Below are positions 29,197 to 39,254 of a stretch of 64,000 nt of DNA, in pieces; within the stretch, counting starts at the first letter, position 1, and each line of letters begins with the position of its first letter. The DNA is from Mycolicibacterium goodii. GTDB taxonomy: Bacteria > Actinomycetota > Actinomycetes > Mycobacteriales > Mycobacteriaceae. The notes under the pieces were generated by a model. It searched no databases and had not been told where the DNA came from. It saw only the letters and a program-made list of their open reading frames with translations. Position numbers and translations under genes: made by a program. The stretch lies in the NCBI RefSeq assembly GCF_022370755.2, contig NZ_CP092364.2, forward strand, positions 1,922,001-1,986,000, read 5' to 3'.

Positions 29197-29202
29197 ATTC
29201 TA
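29197..29202 (-). promoter_or_regulatory. Candidate -10 element of cobG-cobH-cobIJ
   Basis: TAGAAT on the minus strand, 10 bases before ATG 29186 and adjacent to the dyad; no -35 match is visible. Confidence 0.4.
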
Positions 29203-29207
29203 TGAAC

Positions 29208-30134
29208 TCAGCCGGCCAGGGCGACGGGCCTGTCCACCGGTGAGTAGCTCGACGCGTCGCCCGCGATGACGCGGCTGCGCTCGCCGTATACGTCGATTGG
29301 GATGTCACCGGCCAGCGTGACGCGGTTGAGCCTGCGGTACTGGTCGTCGTAATCCGCCACGGCGTAGTGCTGCGTGGCGCGGTTGTCCCAGATCGCGACG
29401 TCGCCGGGCTTCCAGTTCCAGCGCACGGTGTTCTCCAGCCGCGTGATGCGGTCCTGGAACAGCCGGAACAGGGCCGCGGACTCGGTGTCCTTGAGTCCCA
29501 CGAACGACCTCACGAAGTGGCCCAGCAGCAGCACCCGCCTGCCGGTCTCGGGATGCACCCGCACCACCGGGTGCTCGACCTCGTAGTAGTCGGACTCGAA
29601 CCGCTCACGGTATCCGCGCTGCTCGGCGGTGATCGCGCTGTCCGCGTAGTCGAAGCGATTGGTGTGCACGGCCCACAGGTTGTCGGCCAGCGTCCGCAAC
29701 GGTGCGGGCAGCTGGGTGTAGGCCGCCTCCGTCGAGGCCCACGCGGTGGTGCCGCCGTAGCTGGGCAGGGTCACCGCGCGTAGCAGCGAGGCCTTGGGGA
29801 TCCGGTCGACGAACGTGACGTCGGTGTGCCAGCTGTTGGCCTTGTCGTAGCGCGAGTCGATCGGCAGCAGCTGCTCGGCCCCCTCGGCCAGGGTCGGGTG
29901 GGCCACCGTCGGTGTGCCCAGCAGCTCGGCGAACCCCAACTGGCCTGCGTCGTCGAGATGGTCCTGGCCGGAGAAGAAGATCACCTTGTGTTCGAGGAGC
30001 GCGGCGTTGATGGCGCGCACCGTCGCACGGGACAGGTCGCCGCCCAGGCGCACGCCCTCGATCCTGGCACCGATGTGTGCCCCGAGCTTGGTGACGGTCA
30101 AGTCGGCCGGGGCTGTCGCACGAAGTTCACTCAC
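29208..30134 (-). CDS. TauD/TfdA-family Fe(II)/2-oxoglutarate dioxygenase
   Basis: A 308-residue dioxygenase. The iron ligands appear as His and Asp in [14 protein letters not shown] and the distal His in [25 protein letters not shown], with the 2-oxoglutarate-binding Arg in the last segment. It resembles taurine dioxygenase and the alkyl-sulfatase Rv3406; the substrate is probably a sulfonate or sulfate ester, but this is inferred from family only. GTG 30134 gives [14 protein letters not shown], the normal family start; much longer open frame upstream overlaps the divergent gene at 30217. It lies ahead of cobG on the same strand with a 21-base gap. Confidence 0.85.
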   Translation of the reverse strand: MSELRATAPADLTVTKLGAHIGARIEGVRLGGDLSRATVRAINAALLEHKVIFFSGQDHLDDAGQLGFAELLGTPTVAHPTLAEGAEQLLPIDSRYDKANSWHTDVTFVDRIPKASLLRAVTLPSYGGTTAWASTEAAYTQLPAPLRTLADNLWAVHTNRFDYADSAITAEQRGYRERFESDYYEVEHPVVRVHPETGRRVLLLGHFVRSFVGLKDTESAALFRLFQDRITRLENTVRWNWKPGDVAIWDNRATQHYAVADYDDQYRRLNRVTLAGDIPIDVYGERSRVIAGDASSYSPVDRPVALAG

Positions 30135-30216
30135 GCAGCCATTACGCCCGGTGCGCGCGATCCAGTGAACGGTTTCGCTGGCCGAGATTTGAAATCGTGC
30201 GACGATTGACCAGGCG

Positions 30217-31137
30217 ATGCCCGGTTTGCAGAATGCCGCGGGGCGCGTGGCCACAGTGCTCGTGCTCATGGTGACCGCTGTCATCGCACTGCGTGGATAC
30301 ATACCCGGCGGCGAACACGCCCCGACCGAGACGCACACCGATTCACCCGCCACCCTCGTCGCGGTCGTCGCGCTGCTCGCACTGGGTCTCACCGGGTTCG
30401 CGTTCGCGATACTCACCGCGCCGCGCAAGACGCGCCAACCCGGCGCGGGGGACGACATCGCACAGGCCGCCCTGCAGGGACTGCGGATGCGGCTGCGGTG
30501 GCGGTGGGTTGTGCTCGGGTTGGCGGTGCTGATGTGCTGGTCGTCGGTCGCGGTGCTGATCGCACGGCTGACCGATCCGTTCGAAGTGCCGCCGCCTGAG
30601 GAAGAAGCGGCGACATCGGAGACGTCCCCCGGTGACCCCGTGGTGCCAGGAACTCCGGTCGGCGACAGCGCGTTGCGCCCGCTCCTGGTGGCCGGCGCGA
30701 TCATGTTGCTCCTCATCGCGATCGGGACGATCCTGCGCGCCCGGCGGCGCGCCGCGTACCCGCACTGGGTCGACGACCGGCCGGTGGTGACGGTTCCACC
30801 GAAAAGTCCCGAAAAGCTGGTGCGGGCAACCGAACTCGGCCTCGCCGAGATCGGGGATCTCAGCCGCGATCCCAGAACCGCGATCATCGCGTGTTATGCG
30901 GCGATGGAACAAGGCCTCACGTATGCCCCCGGTGCGGTACCGCAGGAATCGGACACCCCGTCGGAGGTGCTCGAGCGTGCGGTCGCGCAGCACGCGCTGA
31001 GTGCCGACGCCGCAACCGAACTCGTGGATCTGTTCGCCGAGGCGCGGTTCAGCCCGCATGTCATGACCGAGACACACCGTGAAGCCGCCGTCACCGCGTT
31101 GCGCCGCGTCCACGCCGATCTGCGGAGCCCGGTATGA
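30217..31137 (+). CDS. DUF4129-domain membrane protein
   Basis: A 306-residue protein with about four membrane helices (residues 7-26, 45-66, 96-118 and 154-178) and a C-terminal cytoplasmic DUF4129 domain ([17 protein letters not shown]...[11 protein letters not shown]...[27 protein letters not shown]). DUF4129 proteins are usually tied to MoxR ATPases and DUF58 proteins, as here. The stop overlaps the next start by four bases. Function is not established; the operon is probably an envelope-linked chaperone system. Confidence 0.83.
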   Translation: MPGLQNAAGRVATVLVLMVTAVIALRGYIPGGEHAPTETHTDSPATLVAVVALLALGLTGFAFAILTAPRKTRQPGAGDDIAQAALQGLRMRLRWRWVVLGLAVLMCWSSVAVLIARLTDPFEVPPPEEEAATSETSPGDPVVPGTPVGDSALRPLLVAGAIMLLLIAIGTILRARRRAAYPHWVDDRPVVTVPPKSPEKLVRATELGLAEIGDLSRDPRTAIIACYAAMEQGLTYAPGAVPQESDTPSEVLERAVAQHALSADAATELVDLFAEARFSPHVMTETHREAAVTALRRVHADLRSPV

Positions 31138-31615
31138 AGCGGTTCGTGGTGGCGGGCTTTGTGCTCGTGGTGCTCGTGGAGGTGATCGCACTCGCGGTGC
31201 CGGAGCGCAGCATGACCGGTTGGGCCGCAGGCGGCGCGCTCGCGGTGCTGCTGATCTCGGTGCGCTCGGCGTTGCGCGACGATCCGCCCGACGACCAGCG
31301 CACCACGGCATCCGAGGACGCGGCCGAACTGCTGGCGCGGTGGCAGTCCGAAACGGAGATCCTCATCAGCCGAGCCGATTCCACCCGCAGCCAGTGGGAC
31401 CGCCACCTGCGGCCACGGCTGGCGAGGGAATTCGCCGCAGCCAGCGGGCAACGCCTTGTCGGCGACCAGTCGGCGTTCCAGGCCACCGGGCGCATGCTGT
31501 TCGGAGAACAGTTGTGGCAGTGGGTGGATCCGAACAACGTCGCCTCCGCGCGCGATGACGGGCCGGGGCCCGGTCGCGCGGCGCTCGCAGAGATCCTGCA
31601 ACGATTGGAGCAGCT

Positions 31616-31619
<4 letters not shown>
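31134..31619 (+). CDS. Small membrane protein of the MoxR operon
   Basis: A 161-residue protein with two N-terminal hydrophobic helices (FVVAGFVLVVLVEVIAL and AAGGALAVLLISV) and a soluble, Arg/Glu-rich C-terminal part with RADSTRSQWDRHLRPRLAREF. I do not know the family by name, but similar short proteins sit between DUF4129 and MoxR genes in other mycobacteria. Overlaps its neighbours by four bases on both sides. Confidence 0.7.
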
Positions 31620-32586
<967 letters not shown>

Positions 32587-32590
<4 letters not shown>

Positions 32591-33828
32591 CTCACGATGT
32601 GCCGCTGCGGTGGACCGCGTCGCCACTGACGAGGGCCACGGCCACCGCGGCAGCCGGCGCGATGCTCATCGCCGTCACCGGATTCCGTTGGCAGTTGGTG
32701 ATTTTCGCCGCGCCCCTGCTCGGCGTGCTGTGTTCGGCGCACTGGCAGCGTCCGCGGGTCGAGGTCGAGGTCAGCGGCGAACCCGCCACGGTGCGGTGTT
32801 TCGAGAACGAGACCGCCGAGGTGTCGGTGCGGGTGGCGGTCCGCGCGGGAGCCGACGCCCGGCTGCGGGTGGGCAGCGTCGACGGGTTGCGGCTCGACCC
32901 CGCCGACGCGGTGGGGCGCGCGGTGACGGTCGCCACGAGCGCGGCACGGTGGGGCCGCTACCCGCTGCGTGCCCACGTCACCGTGACCGCCCCGGGTGGA
33001 CTGCTGCGGGGTGCGGGCACGGTCGACGCGGCCGAACTCTATGTGTTCCCGCTGGCCGCACCGCATCTCACCCCCATGCCGCGCGCGGAGTTGCCGGACC
33101 GCCTCGGCACGCACCTGACCCGCCACACCGGTCCCGGGGTCGAGTACGCCGACGTGCGGGCGTATGTGCCCGGCGATCACCTGCGCACCGTCAACTGGCC
33201 CGTGAGCGCACGCCGCGGCCGTTTGCACGTCACCGAGCGGCTCACCGACCGCGGGGGTGATGTGGTCGTGCTGATCGACACGCACGACCAGGCGCCGGGC
33301 CCGGCCACGCTGGCCACCGAACGCACCGCCCGCGGCGCCGCGCAGGTCGTCCAGAGCGCGCTGCGCAGCGGCGACCGGGCGGGCATCGTTGCGCTCGGCG
33401 GCAGGCAGCCGCGGTGGCTGGGACCCGACATCGGACGCAGGCAGTTCTACCGCGTGCTCGATGCGATCCTCGGGGCAGGCAACGGCTTCGAGATCACCAC
33501 CGGCACGCTTGCGCCCCGCGCCGCGGTGCCGCCGGGGGCCATCGTGGTCGCGTTCTCCACGATGCTGAACACAGAGTTCGCGTTCGCACTGATCGAGTTG
33601 AGCAAGCACGGACACACCGTGGTGGCCGTCGACGTGCTGGAGGGCGCACCGTTCGACGCGCCCGACGAGCTTGACCCGCTGATCCCGCGGCTGTGGGCGT
33701 TGCAGCGCTCGGCGATGTACCGCGACATGAGGACGATCGGCATCGACGTCGTGCACTGGCGCCCCGATGTCCCGCTGCAGGCCGTGATGCGGCTGATCCC
33801 GGACCGGCACCGGCGAGGCGTCCGGTGA
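32587..33828 (+). CDS. DUF58-domain protein, MoxR partner
   Basis: A 413-residue protein with two N-terminal membrane helices (ATAAAGAMLIAVTGF and QLVIFAAPLLGVLC), a beta-rich middle, and the DUF58 core GPGVEYADVRAYVPGDHLRTVNWPVSARRGRLHVTE followed by a VWA-like segment with DVVVLIDTHD. Such proteins are the usual clients or partners of MoxR. ATG 32587 overlaps the moxR stop; a longer frame from 32506 lies inside moxR. Confidence 0.9.
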
Positions 33829-34316
33829 CCGGGCCGGTGGGCATGCGCACCCAACCCGCGCCACTGCTCTTCTCGACGGTATTCGGTCTGTTGATGGCCA
33901 CGGCGGTCGCCGCGCCCGCTGACGGGCCGGCGTTGCTGGCGGCGGCCGCCTCGGCCGCCGCGGTGGCGCTGGGACTCGCGTGGCGACCCGCATCGACCGC
34001 TGCCGTACTGGCCGCCGCGGTGGCGCTCGCGCTGTCGGAACCCGCCGTCCTCTTCGCCGCGCTTTCCGGTCTGTCGGCGGCGCTCTATCTCGCGGTCCGG
34101 CATGCGGCCGGGCATCGTGTGGTCACCACGACGCGCCCGATGATGTTGTGCGCGTTCGGGTTCACCATGATCGCGGCGACCGCTGGGGCATGGCCGGTGG
34201 TCGTGCCGTGGCTGCCGCTGGCCGCACCGGTGGCGATCGGAGTGGTGTACCTACTGCTCCTGCGGTCGTTCGTCGACCACTCGCGCTGGAACATCGCGTC
34301 GACCGGGCCGATGTGA
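33825..34316 (+). CDS. Integral membrane protein ending the MoxR operon
   Basis: A 163-residue, very hydrophobic protein with about five membrane helices (Ala/Val/Leu-rich) and little soluble sequence. No family is recognised. GTG 33825 overlaps the DUF58 stop (GTGA), making it the fifth gene in a series of four consecutive 4-base overlaps. No transglutaminase-like gene, common in related operons, is present. Confidence 0.7.
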   Translation: MTGPVGMRTQPAPLLFSTVFGLLMATAVAAPADGPALLAAAASAAAVALGLAWRPASTAAVLAAAVALALSEPAVLFAALSGLSAALYLAVRHAAGHRVVTTTRPMMLCAFGFTMIAATAGAWPVVVPWLPLAAPVAIGVVYLLLLRSFVDHSRWNIASTGPM

Positions 34317-34453
34317 CATTCGTCACACGCTTTCGGAAGCTGTTCGCTCCCTTACAGATTGAGCCGATTGCCCGCAAACCGGGGTAATTTCGCATCCGGT
34401 ACCCCGGACCGTCGGTACCGGGATTGAAACAGGTTCCAGAAAGGGGCGCGATC
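34317..34453 (+). other. Intergenic leader region before the small membrane peptide
   Basis: Holds a TAATTT hexamer (34385-34390) that could be a -10, and an 8-bp inverted repeat CCGGTACC...GGTACCGG (34396-34403 with 34414-34421, 10-base loop). A B12-riboswitch fold was looked for and not seen. Confidence 0.4.
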
Positions 34454-34561
34454 ATGCTCGAATTCGGTGTCTTCGTTGCCATCGTCGTCGTGCTCGTCGC
34501 GGTCACGGGCCGTCCGTACCGCCGGTCCTGGCACGAGCGTTTCGGCGAGATGCAGCCCTGA
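34454..34561 (+). CDS. 35-residue single-pass membrane peptide upstream of cobN
   Basis: A small frame, MLEFGVFVAIVVVLVAVTG followed by a basic tail (RPYRRSWHERFGEMQP). One hydrophobic helix with a positive C-terminal side suggests a membrane peptide with its C terminus in the cytoplasm. AAGGGG (34441-34446) lies seven bases before the ATG. It is followed directly by a long hairpin and then cobN, so it could be a leader peptide or an independent microprotein. No homology is claimed. Confidence 0.5.
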   Translation: MLEFGVFVAIVVVLVAVTGRPYRRSWHERFGEMQP

Positions 34562-34567
34562 CCAGCT

Positions 34568-34610
34568 CGTACCGTACCGACGTCACCGAGCTGACGGTCG
34601 GTGCGGTACG
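34568..34610 (+). other. Strong hairpin between the small peptide and cobN
   Basis: Arms 34568-34585 and 34592-34610 pair over about 18 bases (one G-U pair and one bulged base) around a six-base loop CCGAGC. It ends eight bases before the cobN GTG and has no T-run, so it may act as an attenuator, a ribosome-access hairpin or a terminator for the peptide gene. Confidence 0.6.
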
Positions 34611-34618
34611 AATGGTGG

Positions 34619-37600
34619 GTGCCTGACCCACGAGAATCAGTCCCGAGCGCCCCGACGATCCTGCTGCTGTCGACCTCGGACACCGACCTGATCACCGCCC
34701 GTGCGAGCGGGGCCGGATACCGGTGGGCAAACCCCTCCCGCCTCGTCGACGGCGAGCTCCAAGAGTTGCTCGGCGACGCCGACATCGCCATCGTCCGCAT
34801 CCTCGGCGGATACCGCGCCTGGCAGGAGGGGATCGACGCCGTCGTCGCGAGCGGTGTGCCCGCGGTCGTGGTCAGCGGCGAACAGACCCCTGACGCCGAA
34901 CTCATGCGGCACTCGACCGCGCCGCAGGGCGCTGCCCTGCAGACCCACATCTATCTCGCGCAGGGCGGCTTGGAGAACCTCAGGAATCTGCACGCGTTCC
35001 TGTCCGACACCCTGCTCATGACCGGGTTCGGCTTCGCGCCGCCGGTGGTCACCCCGAGCTGGGGAATCCTCGAACGCGCCAACGCCCAGTCGTCCGACGC
35101 CTGCGCGCCGACGGTCGCGGTCCTCTACTACCGGGCCCAGCAGTTGGCGGGGAACACCGCCTACGTCGAGGCGCTGTGCCAGGCGATCGAGAACGCGGGC
35201 GGTCGCCCGCTGCCGGTCTTCTGCGCATCGCTGCGCACCGCGGAACCCGAACTGCTCGAACTGCTCGGGACCGCCGACACCCTGATCACCACGGTGCTCG
35301 CGGCGGGCGGTGTGACGCCGGCGGCGGTCGGTGCCGGCGGCAACGACGATTCCTGGAATGTCGCGCACCTGGCGGCCCTCGACATCCCGATCCTGCAGGG
35401 TCTGTGCCTGACGAGTTCGCGGGCACAGTGGTCGGACAACGACGATGGCCTGTCCCCGCTGGACGTCGCCACGCAGGTGGCAGTGCCAGAATTCGACGGC
35501 CGCATCATCACGGTGCCCTTCTCGTTTAAGGAGATCGACGACGAGGGCCTCATCTCCTATGTCGCAGACCCCGAGCGCTGCGCCAGGGTGGCCGGCCTCG
35601 CGGTCCGGCACGCCCGGCTGAAGTCGATTCCGCCCGCGGACAAGCGGGTGGCGCTGGTGTTCTCGGCCTACCCGACCAAGCATGCCCGCATCGGCAACGC
35701 CGTCGGCCTCGACACCCCCGCCAGCGCGGTCGCCCTGCTGCGCGCGATGCGCGACCACGGCTACGACCTCGGGTCCGACGACGCCATCCCCGGCGTCGCC
35801 TCCTGCGATGGTGACGCGCTCATCCACGCGTTGATCGAACGCGGCGGGCAGGACGCCGACTGGCTCACCGAGGAACAGTTGGCGCGCAACCCCATCCGCG
35901 TGCCGGCCAAGGACTACCGCGAATGGTTCGCGACGCTGCCCACGGAACTGGCCGACGCCGTTGTCGAGCACTGGGGCCCGCCGCCCGGTGAGCTGTTCGT
36001 CGACCGCAGCCGGGACCCCGACGGCGAGATCGTCGTCGCCGCGCTGCGGGCCGGCAACGTGGTGCTCATGGTGCAACCGCCGCGCGGGTTCGGCGAGAAC
36101 CCGGTGGCCATCTACCACGACCCCGACCTGCCGCCCAGCCACCACTATCTGGCCGCCTACCGGTGGCTCGACGGAGAATTCGGAGGCTCGTCCCCTGACC
36201 ACTTCAAAGCCGACGCCGTCATCCACCTGGGTAAGCACGGCAACCTGGAATGGCTCCCGGGCAAGACGCTCGGCATGTCGGCGGCCTGCGGCACCGACGC
36301 CGCACTCGGCGACCTGCCGCTGATCTACCCGTTCCTGGTCAACGACCCCGGCGAGGGCACACAGGCCAAGCGCCGCGCCCACGCGACACTCGTCGACCAT
36401 CTCATCCCGCCGATGGCGCGCGCCGAAACGTACGGTGACATCGCCAAACTCGAGCAACTGCTCGACGAGCACGCCAACGTCTCCGCACTCGATCCCGGCA
36501 AGCTGCCCGCGATCCGCCAGCAGATCTGGACGCTCATGCGCGCCGCGAAGATGGACCACGACCTCGGGCTGGAGGACCGCCCCGACGAGGACTCGTTCGA
36601 CGACATGCTGCTGCACGTCGACGGGTGGCTGTGCGAGATCAAGGACGTGCAGATCCGCGACGGCCTGCACGTGCTCGGGCAGAAACCCACGGGGTCTGGC
36701 GAACTCGATTTGGTCCTCGCGATCCTGCGGGCCCGCCAGCTGTTCGGCGGCGAGCAGACGGTGCCCGGCCTGCGGCAGGCGCTCGGGCTCGTCGAGGACG
36801 GCAGCGACAACCGTGCCGCGGTCGACGCGGCCGAGGCCGGGGCCCGCGAACTCGTGGCGGCCCTGCAGGAATCGGGCTGGGACCCCTCGGCCGTCGACAC
36901 CATCACCGACAATCCCGACGTCGCGCGCATCCTGAGGTTCGCCGCCACAGAGGTGGTGCCGCGGCTGGCGGGCACCGAGTGCGAGATCGACCAGGTGCTG
37001 CGCGCACTCGACGGCGGCTTCATCCCGTCGGGTCCTTCGGGCTCCCCGCTGCGCGGCCTGGTCAACGTACTGCCGACCGGACGCAACTTCTACTCGGTGG
37101 ACCCCAAGGCCGTGCCATCGCGCCTGGCCTGGGAAACCGGTGTGGCCATGGCGGATTCGCTGCTGACGCGCTACCGCGACGACCACGGGCGGTGGCCCCG
37201 GTCGGTCGGCCTGTCGGTGTGGGGCACCTCGGCCATGCGCACCGCGGGCGACGACATCGCCGAGGTGCTCGCGCTGCTGGGGGTGCGGCCGGTGTGGGAC
37301 GACGCCTCGCGTCGCGTCGTCAACCTCGAACCCATCGACCTCGCCGAACTCGGGCGCCCCCGCATCGACGTCACCGTGCGCATCTCCGGCTTCTTCCGCG
37401 ACGCGTTCCCGCACGTGGTGACGATGCTCGACGACGCGGTCGCCCTCGTGGCCGGGCTCGACGAGCCCGCCGAGGACAACTACGTCCGCGCCCATGCCCA
37501 GGCCGACCTCGCCGAACACGGTGACCAACGCCGCTCCACCACAAGGATTTTCGGGTCGAAACCGGGCACCTACGGGGCCGGCCTGCTGCAGCTGATCGAC

Positions 37601-38257
37601 AGCCGCAACTGGCGCGACGACGCGGACCTGGCGCAGGTGTACACCGCGTGGGGCGGGTTCGCCTACGGGCGCGGTCTCGACGGCGCTCCCGCGACCGACG
37701 ACATGAACCGCGCCTATCGCCGAATCGCGGTGGCCGCCAAGAACACCGACACCCGCGAGCACGACATCGCCGATTCCGACGACTACTTCCAGTACCACGG
37801 CGGCATGGTGGCCACGGTGCGGGCACTGACCGGCAAGGCGCCCGCGGCCTACATCGGCGACAACACCCGTCCCGACGCGGTCCGCACCCGCACGCTGTCG
37901 GAGGAGACCACCCGCGTGTTCCGGGCCAGAGTGGTCAACCCGCGCTGGATCAACGCGATGCGCCGCCACGGCTACAAGGGCGCGTTCGAGATGGCGGCCA
38001 CGGTCGACTACCTGTTCGGATACGACGCCACCGCGCACGTCATGGCCGACTGGATGTACGAGCGGCTCGCGGGCGAATACGTTCTCGACGACGAGAACCG
38101 CAAGTTCATGAACGAGTCCAACCCATGGGCGCTGCACGGCATGGCCGAACGCCTGCTGGAGGCCGCAAGCCGCGGGATGTGGGCCGAACCGGATCCCACC
38201 ACCCTCGACGGTCTGCGCCAGGTGCTGCTGGAGACCGAAGGAGAACTCGAGGGCTGA
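34619..38257 (+). CDS. cobN: Cobaltochelatase large subunit CobN
   Basis: A 1,212-residue CobN/BchH-type chelatase subunit that, with CobS and CobT, inserts cobalt into hydrogenobyrinate a,c-diamide in the aerobic pathway. Family segments include ILLLSTSDTDLITAR at the N terminus, VALVFSAYPTKHARIGNAVGLD, DAVIHLGKHGNLEWLPGK, NFYSVDPKAVPSRLAW, SVWGTSAMRTAGDDIAE and the C-terminal RRHGYKGAFEMAATVDYLFGYDATA. It is about 18 residues longer than the M. tuberculosis protein. GTG 34619 is chosen since it lies after the hairpin; GTG 34601 is inside it. CobS/CobT are not in this window. Confidence 0.95.
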   Translation: MPDPRESVPSAPTILLLSTSDTDLITARASGAGYRWANPSRLVDGELQELLGDADIAIVRILGGYRAWQEGIDAVVASGVPAVVVSGEQTPDAELMRHSTAPQGAALQTHIYLAQGGLENLRNLHAFLSDTLLMTGFGFAPPVVTPSWGILERANAQSSDACAPTVAVLYYRAQQLAGNTAYVEALCQAIENAGGRPLPVFCASLRTAEPELLELLGTADTLITTVLAAGGVTPAAVGAGGNDDSWNVAHLAALDIPILQGLCLTSSRAQWSDNDDGLSPLDVATQVAVPEFDGRIITVPFSFKEIDDEGLISYVADPERCARVAGLAVRHARLKSIPPADKRVALVFSAYPTKHARIGNAVGLDTPASAVALLRAMRDHGYDLGSDDAIPGVASCDGDALIHALIERGGQDADWLTEEQLARNPIRVPAKDYREWFATLPTELADAVVEHWGPPPGELFVDRSRDPDGEIVVAALRAGNVVLMVQPPRGFGENPVAIYHDPDLPPSHHYLAAYRWLDGEFGGSSPDHFKADAVIHLGKHGNLEWLPGKTLGMSAACGTDAALGDLPLIYPFLVNDPGEGTQAKRRAHATLVDHLIPPMARAETYGDIAKLEQLLDEHANVSALDPGKLPAIRQQIWTLMRAAKMDHDLGLEDRPDEDSFDDMLLHVDGWLCEIKDVQIRDGLHVLGQKPTGSGELDLVLAILRARQLFGGEQTVPGLRQALGLVEDGSDNRAAVDAAEAGARELVAALQESGWDPSAVDTITDNPDVARILRFAATEVVPRLAGTECEIDQVLRALDGGFIPSGPSGSPLRGLVNVLPTGRNFYSVDPKAVPSRLAWETGVAMADSLLTRYRDDHGRWPRSVGLSVWGTSAMRTAGDDIAEVLALLGVRPVWDDASRRVVNLEPIDLAELGRPRIDVTVRISGFFRDAFPHVVTMLDDAVALVAGLDEPAEDNYVRAHAQADLAEHGDQRRSTTRIFGSKPGTYGAGLLQLIDSRNWRDDADLAQVYTAWGGFAYGRGLDGAPATDDMNRAYRRIAVAAKNTDTREHDIADSDDYFQYHGGMVATVRALTGKAPAAYIGDNTRPDAVRTRTLSEETTRVFRARVVNPRWINAMRRHGYKGAFEMAATVDYLFGYDATAHVMADWMYERLAGEYVLDDENRKFMNESNPWALHGMAERLLEAASRGMWAEPDPTTLDGLRQVLLETEGELEG

Positions 38258-38272
38258 CCGGTAAGCATCGGC

Positions 38273-38278
38273 TAAGTT
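38273..38278 (+). promoter_or_regulatory. Leaderless -10 element of the PPOX gene
   Basis: TAAGTT six bases before GTG 38285, between cobN and the PPOX gene. Confidence 0.55.
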
Positions 38279-38284
38279 CGAGTC

Positions 38285-38677
38285 GTGGCCATCACGTTCG
38301 CAAACGTCGCCAAGTCCAAGTACATCCTGCTGACAACGTTCACCAAGGACGGCCGTCCCAAGCCGACGGCGATCTGGGCCGCGCCGAAAGGGGACCGGTT
38401 GCTGGTGATCACCGAGGCGCATTCGTGGAAGGTCAAGCGGATCCGCAACACGCCGCGCGTCACCATCGCGGCGTGTGACGTCCGTGGCAACCCGAAGGGC
38501 GAGGCGGTCGAGGCGTACGCGGAGATTCTCGACAGATCGCGCACCGGTGAGGTGTACGACGCGATCGGCAGCCGGTACGGGTTGGTGGGCAAGGTGTTCA
38601 ACCTGTTCAGCAAGTTGCGCCGCGGGATGGAGCGCAACATCGGCCTCGAGCTGCGCGCGGCCGAGTCGACGGCGTGA
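38285..38677 (+). CDS. PPOX-class F420-dependent enzyme (Rv2061c-like)
   Basis: A 130-residue split-barrel flavin/F420-binding protein. FANVAKSKYILLTTFTKDGRPKPTAIWAAPKGDRLLVITEAHSWKVKRIRN is the FDOR core with the phosphate-binding Lys/Arg cluster. The C-terminal GLVGKVFNLFSKLRRGMERNIGLEL is typical of this subgroup. The substrate is unknown. It follows cobN, as in M. tuberculosis (Rv2062c-Rv2061c). This is the second F420/PPOX-type protein in the window; they are distinct (20214 and here). Confidence 0.8.
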   Translation: MAITFANVAKSKYILLTTFTKDGRPKPTAIWAAPKGDRLLVITEAHSWKVKRIRNTPRVTIAACDVRGNPKGEAVEAYAEILDRSRTGEVYDAIGSRYGLVGKVFNLFSKLRRGMERNIGLELRAAESTA

Positions 38678-38719
38678 GCTGTTCCGGAACCTCGCGCGCC
38701 CGCCGCTCGTTGACCGAAC

Positions 38720-39217
38720 ATGGCTAAGCGACTGTTCCTGGTCTACGCCATCGTCGAGATCGCGGTGATGGTGGCTCTCGTGGCGACCATCGGGTTCGGC
38801 TGGACGGTGCTGCTGCTCCTGGCGGCGTTCGTCGTCGGGTTGGCCCTGGCCGGATCCCAGGCGCGTCGCCAACTCCGCAAGCTCAGCGGCGATCTGACCG
38901 CCGCCACCGCCCGGGGTGCGGTCACCGACGGTCTGCTCGTCGCGCTCGGCAGCGTGCTGGTCGTCGTTCCGGGTCTCGCCAGTTCCGTGCTCGGTGCCCT
39001 GTTGCTGCTGCCGCCGACGCGGGCCGCCGCGCGGCCGGTGCTGACCGCGATGGCGGCCAAACGCGTGTCGCTCATCACCACCGCGTCGGGTTACCAGTGG
39101 ACCGCGGGATACCCCGGCGCGCGTGGGGACTACATTGACGGCGAAGTCATCGACGTCACCGACAGCGCGGACGCTGCCGGTGGTGCCGAACCGCATCGCC
39201 TTCCTCCCAAGGCCTGA
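38720..39217 (+). CDS. fxsA: FxsA-family membrane protein
   Basis: A 165-residue membrane protein with FxsA features: KRLFLVYAIVEIAVMVALVATIGFGWTVLLLLAAFVVG (two helices), the cytoplasmic LAGSQARRQLRKL, DGLLVALGSVLVVVPGLASSVLGALLLLPPTRA, then a variable hydrophilic tail. FxsA in E. coli limits phage exclusion by F plasmid; the mycobacterial role is unknown. ATG 38720 is the natural start. It is followed by the amidohydrolase after 37 bases. Confidence 0.85.
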   Translation: MAKRLFLVYAIVEIAVMVALVATIGFGWTVLLLLAAFVVGLALAGSQARRQLRKLSGDLTAATARGAVTDGLLVALGSVLVVVPGLASSVLGALLLLPPTRAAARPVLTAMAAKRVSLITTASGYQWTAGYPGARGDYIDGEVIDVTDSADAAGGAEPHRLPPKA

Positions 39218-39254
39218 CCCGACAACTTGAGTCCACGACCGAGCCGAAGACCCC

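Noticed and set aside
29197..29240. Cobalamin riboswitch ahead of cobG
   Set aside because: Only 21 bases separate the upstream gene from cobG, too short for one.
34317..34618. Cobalamin riboswitch ahead of cobN
   Set aside because: There are strong hairpins but no B12-box-like conserved core that I can recognise. A covariance-model search would decide.
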